Shown here piece after piece: positions 15,125 to 19,852 of a DNA stretch of 19,852 nt. The notes under the pieces were generated by a model. That model worked only from the letters and a program-made list of their open reading frames with translations. It was not told the origin of the DNA and ran no database searches. Origin of the DNA: an uncultured Bacilli bacterium (GTDB lineage Bacteria > Bacillota_I > Bacilli_A > RF39 > UBA660); the NCBI GenBank assembly GCA_904502155.1, contig CAJGDV010000011.1:1-19852 (forward strand), in the 5' to 3' direction. Position numbers and translations under genes: made by a program. Positions within the stretch are counted from its first letter, which is position 1, and each line of letters opens with the position of its first letter.

Positions 15125-15619
15125 ATGAATTTAATATATATTGGTGATATAGTTAATACGCACGGAATTAAAGGTGAAGTAAGAATTTTATCTGATTTTA
15201 AATATAAAAAAGATGTATTTAAAAAAGGTAATTATGTATATGTAGGATATGATAAAGATAAATTAAAATTAAATTCTTATCGTGTTCATAAAAATTTTGA
15301 TATGGTAACATTTGAAGGCATCAATAATATAAATGATGTTTTAATGTATAAAGGTGATCATGTTTATATAAATAGAGATGAATATAATTTTGATGGTATC
15401 CTTTATGAAGATGTTGTTGGGCTTGATGTTTTAGTTGATAATAATAAAATAGGAGAAGTTGAGAGTATTATGAAAAGTAGTGCACATCCTATTTTAGTAA
15501 TAAAAACTTCTAAAAAGAAACATCTTGTTCCATTTATAGATGAATTTGTTAAAAATGTTGATTTAGATAAAAAAGAAGTTATTATAGAAGTTATTGATGG
15601 GTTAATTGATGAAGATTGA
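15125..15619 (+). CDS. rimM: 16S rRNA processing protein RimM
   Basis: A 164-residue 30S assembly factor that binds ribosomal protein S19 and helps mature the 16S 3' domain (head). The N-terminal domain begins with IGDIVNTHGIKGEVRILSD (6-24), the RimM signature. The C-terminal PRC-barrel domain (about 95-164) has YEDVVGLDV, HPILVIKTSKKKHLVPFIDE and VIDGLIDED. ATG 15125 is selected because AAGGAGG (15113-15119) lies 5 nt upstream; an earlier in-frame ATG at 15101 would put that SD inside the gene. It ends in TGA, overlapping trmD by 11 nt. rpsP, which usually precedes rimM in Bacillota, is not here; the methyltransferase gene takes its place. Confidence 0.94.
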   Translation: MNLIYIGDIVNTHGIKGEVRILSDFKYKKDVFKKGNYVYVGYDKDKLKLNSYRVHKNFDMVTFEGINNINDVLMYKGDHVYINRDEYNFDGILYEDVVGLDVLVDNNKIGEVESIMKSSAHPILVIKTSKKKHLVPFIDEFVKNVDLDKKEVIIEVIDGLIDED

Positions 15620-16280
15620 TATTTTAACTCTTTTCCCTAATATGTTTGATGGGTTTATATCTGAATCAATCATTAAAAGAGCTATAGAAAAGGGCTCTGT
15701 TGAAATAAATATTCATAATTTTAGAGATTATGCTGACAATCCTCATAAGAGGGTAGATGATTACCCTTATGGCGGAGGGGAAGGTATGGTTTTAATGCCT
15801 CAACCAATTTTTGATTGTATTGATGCTATTAAAACTGATGATTCTTTTATAATCCTTTTAACTCCTCAAGGGGTTCAGTTTAATCAAAAAATTGCAACAG
15901 AATTAACTTTAAAAAAACATATAATTATGGTGTGTGGACATTATGAAGGATTTGATGAAAGAATTAGATCTCTTGCTGATTTAGAACTTTCTATTGGTGA
16001 TTATGTGCTTACTGGGGGAGAACTTCCTAGTATGGTAATTAGTGATAGTATTATTAGACTTTTAGATGGTGTAATAAAAGAAGATTCACATGTTAAAGAT
16101 TCTTTCCAAGAAGGACTTTTAGATTATCCTGTTTACACGCATCCAGCCGATTTTAGAGGGATGAAGGTTCCTGAAGTACTTTTATCAGGACATCATGAAA
16201 ATATTCGAAAATGGCGTTATAATGAGCAAATAAAAAGAACAAAAGAAAGAAGACCAGATTTGATTAAAAAGGAAGGATGA
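15609..16280 (+). CDS. trmD: tRNA (guanine-37-N1)-methyltransferase
   Basis: A 223-residue SPOUT enzyme that makes m1G37 in tRNAs reading codons that start with C (Leu, Pro, Arg), preventing +1 frameshifts. Family blocks: MKIDILTLFPNMF (1-13), YGGGEGMVLMPQPI (54-67), LLTPQGVQFNQ (83-93), the SAM-binding knot MVCGHYEGFDERI (107-119) and LSIGDYVLTGGELP (127-140), then DSFQEGLLDYPVYTHP (164-179) with the catalytic aspartate. The usual YTRP reads YTHP here, a modest variation. It overlaps rimM by 11 nt with only a weak SD (GATGGG), so translation is probably coupled. The ATG at 15609 is preferred to the adjacent TTG 15606. The stop is TGA. Confidence 0.96.
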   Translation: MKIDILTLFPNMFDGFISESIIKRAIEKGSVEINIHNFRDYADNPHKRVDDYPYGGGEGMVLMPQPIFDCIDAIKTDDSFIILLTPQGVQFNQKIATELTLKKHIIMVCGHYEGFDERIRSLADLELSIGDYVLTGGELPSMVISDSIIRLLDGVIKEDSHVKDSFQEGLLDYPVYTHPADFRGMKVPEVLLSGHHENIRKWRYNEQIKRTKERRPDLIKKEG

Positions 16281-16284
16281 TAAT

Positions 16285-16737
16285 ATGAATACTCGCTATA
16301 GAATAACAACAGAGAATAGATACATTAAAATAGCATATTTAGATCATAAGAAATTAAATGGTTTCTTATTTAAACCTTCAAATAAAATTTATCATGATGG
16401 TATAACAGTTACCAAAATGACTGTCATCAATTTTTCCTTTGTTGAAAAAATATTAAAAAGAAAAATTAAAAGAAGACTAGAAGTTTATTTAAGATTTATT
16501 GTTAGCTTAGTAAGTGATTCTGATGATTCTGATATTACAGACTTAAGAGCTGCTCTTAATGATATATCAAGATATAAAGATATGATTAAGTTTAAATATC
16601 AAAAATATTTAGATCAAAAATATCTAACATTACTCTTTAAAAAAATAGAACTTTTAGAACATGAATTAAAACAAAAAATATATTATTATAAAGAACCTGA
16701 AGCAAAAAAAGTAGAAGAAAATCACCGCAAGAGATAA
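16285..16737 (+). CDS. Basic coiled-coil protein of unknown function in the trmD operon
   Basis: A 150-residue protein I do not recognise. An N-terminal beta-like part (1-50) is followed by a strongly basic stretch (KILKRKIKRRLEVYLR, 55-70), an acidic serine patch (SDSDDSD, 77-83) and a long predicted coiled coil (about 84-135), ending in KKVEENHRKR. There is no signal peptide; the basic patches would suit RNA or ribosome contact, but this is inference. AAGGAAGGA serves as SD and the ATG lies 4 nt after the trmD stop, so it is the last gene of the methyltransferase-rimM-trmD operon. In other Bacillota this slot is normally empty, or rplS follows directly. Confidence 0.75.
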   Translation: MNTRYRITTENRYIKIAYLDHKKLNGFLFKPSNKIYHDGITVTKMTVINFSFVEKILKRKIKRRLEVYLRFIVSLVSDSDDSDITDLRAALNDISRYKDMIKFKYQKYLDQKYLTLLFKKIELLEHELKQKIYYYKEPEAKKVEENHRKR

Positions 16738-16751
16738 GGGATTTTCTTTTC
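16713..16751 (+). terminator. Intrinsic terminator of the trmD operon
   Basis: AGAAGAAAATC (16713-16723) pairs with GATTTTCTTTT (16740-16750) over 11 bp with one G·U pair, enclosing a 16-nt loop that contains the stop codon and may extend the stem with CC/GG pairs. A T-rich tail follows. Confidence 0.65.
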
Positions 16752-16784
16752 TTTAATTTTAGTAATAATTTTTTCGGTTTACCC

Positions 16785-16813
16785 TTGATTATTATAGTAT
16801 TTTATGATAAAAT
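16785..16813 (+). promoter_or_regulatory. rplS promoter
   Basis: TTGATT (16785-16790), a 17-bp spacer and TGATAAAAT (16805-16813), an extended -10. Start near 16820, giving a leader of about 60 nt to rplS, longer than most leaders in this window. Confidence 0.7.
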
Positions 16814-16820
16814 CATACAC

Positions 16821-16853
16821 GTAATCCGATGAATTATATATATTTATGATTAC
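16821..16853 (+). promoter_or_regulatory. Hairpin in the rplS leader, possible L19 autoregulatory element
   Basis: GTAATC (16821-16826) pairs with GATTAC (16848-16853), enclosing an AT-rich loop that can form an inner AAT/ATT stem. It starts at the predicted transcript 5' end and ends before the SD AAGGAG (16867-16872). L19 leader RNAs are known in Bacillota; I cannot confirm that this matches their consensus. Confidence 0.35.
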
Positions 16854-16881
16854 AATTAAAAACAAGAAGGAGAGTGTATTT

Positions 16882-17220
16882 ATGAATTTAGTTGACAAAA
16901 TTACAGCTAAACAAATCAAAACTGATGTTCCTGAATTCCGTGTTGGGGATACAGTAAGAGTAGACGTTAAAATCGTTGAAGGAAAAAGAGAAAGAATTCA
17001 AGCTTTCGAAGGAATCGTAATCGCTATTAAAAATAGTGGTATTGCTAAAAACTTTGTTGTTAGAAAAATTTCTCAAGGTGTAGGGGTAGAAAGAACTTTC
17101 CCAGTAAATTCACCAATTATTGAAAAAATTGAAGTTGTAAGAAAAGGTAAAGTTAGAAGAGCTAAATTAAATTACCTTAGAACTATGGTTAAACAACCAA
17201 AAATTAAAGAAAGAAGATAG
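16882..17220 (+). CDS. rplS: 50S ribosomal protein L19
   Basis: A 112-residue protein of the large subunit, lying at the 30S-50S interface. It is recognisable across its length: FRVGDTVRVDVKIVEGKRER (19-38), IQAFEGIVIAIKNSGIAKNF, VRKISQGVGVERTFPVNSP and a basic tail RRAKLNYLRTMV ending in KERR. ATG 16882 is used, with AAGGAG 9 nt upstream; an ATG 36 bases earlier lies before the SD and in the leader. The gene follows trmD as in most Bacillota, but here a terminator and a separate promoter split it from the rimM-trmD operon. Confidence 0.97.
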   Translation: MNLVDKITAKQIKTDVPEFRVGDTVRVDVKIVEGKRERIQAFEGIVIAIKNSGIAKNFVVRKISQGVGVERTFPVNSPIIEKIEVVRKGKVRRAKLNYLRTMVKQPKIKERR

Positions 17221-17243
17221 TCTTAAAAGACTATTTTTTTTTT
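17214..17243 (+). terminator. Intrinsic terminator of rplS
   Basis: ATAGTCT (17217-17223), loop TAAA, AGACTAT (17228-17234), extendable by A-T pairs, then a run of Ts to 17243. The TAG stop is in the 5' arm. Confidence 0.85.
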
Positions 17244-17254
17244 ATAATTTAGAG

Positions 17255-17260
17255 TATAAT
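17255..17260 (+). promoter_or_regulatory. -10 box of lepB
   Basis: Perfect TATAAT; a second TATAAT lies at 17243-17248 within the end of the rplS terminator tail. The SD AGGTGA (17267-17272) immediately follows the predicted start. Confidence 0.5.
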
Positions 17261-17277
17261 TAAATAAGGTGATATAA

Positions 17278-17787
17278 ATGGAAAATTTTTTAAATGGTTT
17301 AAAAGAATTATTACCATACATCATTATAATCATAGTTGTAATAGTTATTAGAACATTCTTTTTTACACCTGTTTTAGTAAACGGTGATAGTATGAAACCA
17401 ACCTTAAAAGATAAACAACTATTATTATTAAATAAGTATGATAAAAAATTAAAACGTTTTGATATTGTTGTATTAACAAGAGAAAATAATGAAAAACTAA
17501 TTAAAAGAATTATAGGACTTCCAGGAGAATATGTAGAATATAAAAATGGTAAATTATATATAGATGGTAAAATTGTTAAAGATAATTTTGCTAAATTTAC
17601 TAATGATTTCTTCTTAGAAGCTATTTCTTTAGAACTTAAAGAAATACCTAAAGGAAAATATTTAGTTTTAGGAGATAACAGAAATAATTCTATTGATTCT
17701 AGAACAATAGGATTAATTGATGAAAAGGATATAAGTGGTAAAATAACTTTTTCTATATGGCCAATAAAAAAAATAAAAAATGCTTAA
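17278..17787 (+). CDS. lepB: Signal peptidase I
   Basis: A 169-residue membrane serine protease that cleaves Sec signal peptides at the outer face of the membrane. One N-terminal membrane helix (about 12-29) is followed by box B NGDSMKPTL with catalytic S38, box C/D KRIIGLPGE with the general-base lysine K76, and the closing box GDNRNNSIDSRTIG (132-145). This is the short, Gram-positive single-helix type. SD AGGTGA lies 5 nt upstream. lepB near rplS is a common Bacillota arrangement. It would be able to process the signal peptide of the Cys-rich protein and of the convergent surface protein, though proximity alone does not show a dedicated role. Confidence 0.95.
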   Translation: MENFLNGLKELLPYIIIIIVVIVIRTFFFTPVLVNGDSMKPTLKDKQLLLLNKYDKKLKRFDIVVLTRENNEKLIKRIIGLPGEYVEYKNGKLYIDGKIVKDNFAKFTNDFFLEAISLELKEIPKGKYLVLGDNRNNSIDSRTIGLIDEKDISGKITFSIWPIKKIKNA

Positions 17788-17805
17788 TTTCTTAAGCATT
17801 TTTTT
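17775..17805. terminator. Bidirectional terminator between lepB and the surface protein gene
   Basis: AAAAAATGCTTAA (17775-17787), loop TTTC, TTAAGCATTTTTT (17792-17804): a 13-bp stem, A-rich on the left and T-rich on the right, so it works in both directions. The lepB stop (17785-17787) and the minus-strand gene's stop (17792-17794) are both in the hairpin. Confidence 0.92.
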
Positions 17806-19852
17806 GTTTAAATATAAATAATCCTATAATAGCTAGTGCTATATATTCAAATGTATTTTTCTTAGTTTTAACACCTGTTTGTGGTGGTAAAATTTCAGGA
17901 TTTTCAGGATAAATATAATTATCTAAAGTATTAATAATATATGATCTTTCATATGTAGTAGTATAGCCATAAACTGGTTTTTCCATAAATGTATAATTAA
18001 TTAAATTTCCATTTTGATATTTGTCTAAATTATCAAATAAATAATTCCAATTATTATCTTTTGAAATAACAACAGTTTTTACGAAATTACCATCAGCATA
18101 TAAATCAACTTCAATATTATCAGGTCTTAAGCCCATTATATTATCTCTATCAAGCCATATTTTTCTAACATTTAATTCTGTTTTTTCAGGAATATGAGTA
18201 TTAGTTATTGTTGCTGAAATAATATTATTAGCATCAATTTCTGTATAATCTATTACAGTATCGTATCCTAAAACAACATCTTCAACAACTGTATAAACTA
18301 TTTCAATTCCATTTTCATATCTATCTAGATCTACAAATGAATAAGTCCAGTTATTTTCTTCATTTATTGTAACTTCTTTAAATAATTCACCATTTTTATA
18401 TAATTTAACAACGATTTGGTTTTGTCTAATACCATCTTGGTTATTATTATCATCCCAAACTTTTGTTGCTTTGAATGTTATTTTTTCAGGAATATGAGTA
18501 TTAGTTATATTAAAATCTTCAATTGTTGTTTCGTATCCATCAACAATTTCTTCAGTAACATCGTAAACAATTTCATATCCATCTTTATATTTATCTAAAT
18601 TTGTAAATTCATAAGTCCAATTAGATTCTTCATTAACAACAATACTATCTAATAACTCATTATTACCATATAAATTAACTGTAATAAAGTCTGGTCTAAT
18701 TCCATCTTGGTTATTATTATCATCCCAAGTTTTAGTACCACTTACATTTATTTTTTCTACTTCATGAGTATTAGTAATGTTATTATTATCAATAACAGTT
18801 GAATATCCTTTAACAAGGTCTTCAGTAATTGTATAACTTACTAATTGTCCATCTTTATATTTATCTAAGTCTGTAAAATTATATTCCCAGTTATCATTTG
18901 CTGTTACTTTTTTGTTTGCAATTTCAATTCCATCAGCATATAATCTTACCATTATACTATCAGGTCTAATTCCATCTTGGTTATTATTATCATCCCAAGT
19001 TTTAACACCATTTAAGCTTGTTTTTTCTATTAAGTGAGTATTAATAATAACATACTCATTTTCTTCACTATAAGACGTATTATAGCCATCTACAGCGTCT
19101 TCAGATACTGTGTATTTAATTTCTTTACCATTATTATATTTTGGTAAATCAATAAATGCATATGTCCAATCATTATTAACACCACTAGTAATATCAGCTT
19201 TAGCAACATATTCACCATCAGCATATAATCTAACTACAATACTATCTGGTCTAATTCCATCTTGATTGTTGTTATCATTCCAGATTTTTTTACCCATAAC
19301 TTTTGTTGTTTCTGGTGTATGAGTATTAACAATATTAAATCCATTAATAGTAGTAGTGTAACCATCTATAGCATCTTCAGATATTGTATAAATAATTTTA
19401 TTTCCATCTTTATTTTTATCTAAATTTGTAAAACTATATTTCCAATTATCTTCTTTAGTAACTTCTTTAGAATCAACTAAAGATCCATCAGCATATAATC
19501 TTACCATTATACTATTTGGTCTAATTCCATCTTGGTTATTATTGTCATCCCAAGATTTAACACCATTAATATTAATTACTTCTGGTTCATATGAGTTAGT
19601 AATATTAAATCCATTAATAGTAGTAGTATAACCATCTACAGCATCTTCAGATACTGTATAAATAATTTTATTTCCATCTTTATTTTTATCTAAATTTGTA
19701 AAACTATATTCCCAGTTATCATTTGCTGTTACTTTTTTATTTGCTACTTCTTTTCCATCAGCATATAATCTTACCATTATACTATTTGGTCTAATTCCAT
19801 CTTGGTTATTATTGTCATCCCAAGATTTAACACCATTAATATTAATTACTTC
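17792..19852 (-). CDS. Cna-B-repeat surface protein with sortase signal, N-terminus outside window
   Basis: The frame is open to the right edge, so only the C-terminal 686 residues are seen and the gene's start, promoter and signal peptide are missing. Seven copies of a Cna protein B-type module are visible, the first beginning at the edge. The consensus starts with K-x-W-DDNNNQDGIRP, then MVRLYADG, NWEYSFTNLDK, YTVSEDAVDGY and NITNTH. In Cna-B domains a Lys near the start, an Asn in the last strand and a Glu (here in SED) form an intramolecular isopeptide bond; all three positions are present in most copies. After the last module come LPPQTG, a hydrophobic helix (YIALAIIGLFIF) and a KQKNA tail: a sortase-type anchoring signal, slightly unlike canonical LPXTG. 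It is probably a stalk or adhesin on the cell wall. No sortase gene is in view. Confidence 0.92.
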   Translation of the reverse strand, partial: EVININGVKSWDDNNNQDGIRPNSIMVRLYADGKEVANKKVTANDNWEYSFTNLDKNKDGNKIIYTVSEDAVDGYTTTINGFNITNSYEPEVININGVKSWDDNNNQDGIRPNSIMVRLYADGSLVDSKEVTKEDNWKYSFTNLDKNKDGNKIIYTISEDAIDGYTTTINGFNIVNTHTPETTKVMGKKIWNDNNNQDGIRPDSIVVRLYADGEYVAKADITSGVNNDWTYAFIDLPKYNNGKEIKYTVSEDAVDGYNTSYSEENEYVIINTHLIEKTSLNGVKTWDDNNNQDGIRPDSIMVRLYADGIEIANKKVTANDNWEYNFTDLDKYKDGQLVSYTITEDLVKGYSTVIDNNNITNTHEVEKINVSGTKTWDDNNNQDGIRPDFITVNLYGNNELLDSIVVNEESNWTYEFTNLDKYKDGYEIVYDVTEEIVDGYETTIEDFNITNTHIPEKITFKATKVWDDNNNQDGIRQNQIVVKLYKNGELFKEVTINEENNWTYSFVDLDRYENGIEIVYTVVEDVVLGYDTVIDYTEIDANNIISATITNTHIPEKTELNVRKIWLDRDNIMGLRPDNIEVDLYADGNFVKTVVISKDNNWNYLFDNLDKYQNGNLINYTFMEKPVYGYTTTYERSYIINTLDNYIYPENPEILPPQTGVKTKKNTFEYIALAIIGLFIFKQKNA
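17930..19852. repeat. Tandem repeats encoding Cna-B modules, ~270-bp period
   Basis: The conserved stretch coding for NNNQDGIRP recurs with starts near 18132, 18432, 18702, 18972, 19257, 19527 and 19797. Spacings are about 300, 270, 270, 285, 270 and 270 nt, all multiples of three. The stretch at 19501-19582 is identical to 19771-19852 at the DNA level, while copies toward the C-terminal end (left) have diverged. The array continues past the right edge. Confidence 0.9.

Noticed and set aside
18416..18598. 60-codon plus-strand ORF within the surface protein gene
   Set aside because: Antisense shadow of the Cna-B repeats, rich in Ile, Phe and Ser, without a ribosome binding site.
17930..19852. 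CRISPR array
   Set aside because: The periodic repeats are about 270 bp, keep one reading frame and encode protein modules; there are no short direct repeats with unique spacers.
1..19852. Mycoplasma-type genetic code (TGA as Trp)
   Set aside because: Three genes end in TGA and Trp is encoded by TGG throughout, so the standard bacterial code applies despite the AT-richness.
1..19852. tRNA or rRNA genes, insertion sequences, prophage
   Set aside because: I saw no cloverleaf with the conserved T-loop sequence, no rRNA segment, no transposase or phage gene; the gaps between genes are short and explained by promoters, terminators and leaders.

Overview
The window is very AT-rich, densely packed bacterial DNA with short intergenic gaps and strong AGGAGG/AGGTGA ribosome binding sites. 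UGA is a stop: the Y-family polymerase, rimM and trmD all end in TGA, and tryptophan is TGG. That fits a low-GC Bacillota (Firmicutes) lineage with the standard code, perhaps one of the uncultured gut lineages near the Mollicutes/Erysipelotrichia. The lineage is inferred from base composition, gene order and family content only; there is no rRNA in the window.

Left part (1-6208, all plus strand): the 3' end of a COG2509-type FAD-dependent dehydrogenase and an M29 aminopeptidase (2-nt gap); a terminator hairpin; a Y-family translesion polymerase overlapping a YolD-like partner; a PepV-like M20 dipeptidase; a coiled-coil unknown; and a membrane-anchored unknown with its own promoter.

Middle (6209-9356): hisS (histidyl-tRNA synthetase) sits behind a consensus promoter and a complete leader-peptide attenuator. 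A 15-codon ORF with four consecutive His codons is followed by five RNA segments that can pair 1:2, 2:3, 3:4 or 4:5, the last being an intrinsic terminator. This is the most striking element of the window, because hisS in Bacillota is usually controlled by a T-box and no T-box is visible here. A two-domain Hpt-receiver protein and methionine aminopeptidase follow as single-gene units.

Right-middle (9402-14322): two large unknown genes. The first (581 aa) carries two near-identical R-N-x-I-x-H-G motifs about 370 residues apart and a C-terminal membrane helix, suggesting a membrane-tethered double-HEPN protein. The second (1043 aa) is a secreted, Cys-rich protein with three tandem Cys-rich modules.

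Right part (14398-17787): a translation and RNA modification cluster: SpoU/TrmH-family methyltransferase, rimM, trmD, an unknown basic coiled-coil protein, rplS with its own promoter, and lepB. A bidirectional terminator separates lepB from a convergent minus-strand gene encoding a Cna-B-repeat, sortase-anchored surface protein, truncated by the right edge.

The layout is mostly one- to three-gene transcription units. Stop codons often lie inside the terminator hairpins, and the next -10 box follows directly, so 5' leaders are only about 10-35 nt. The rplS leader (about 60 nt) and the much longer hisS leader stand out as exceptions.
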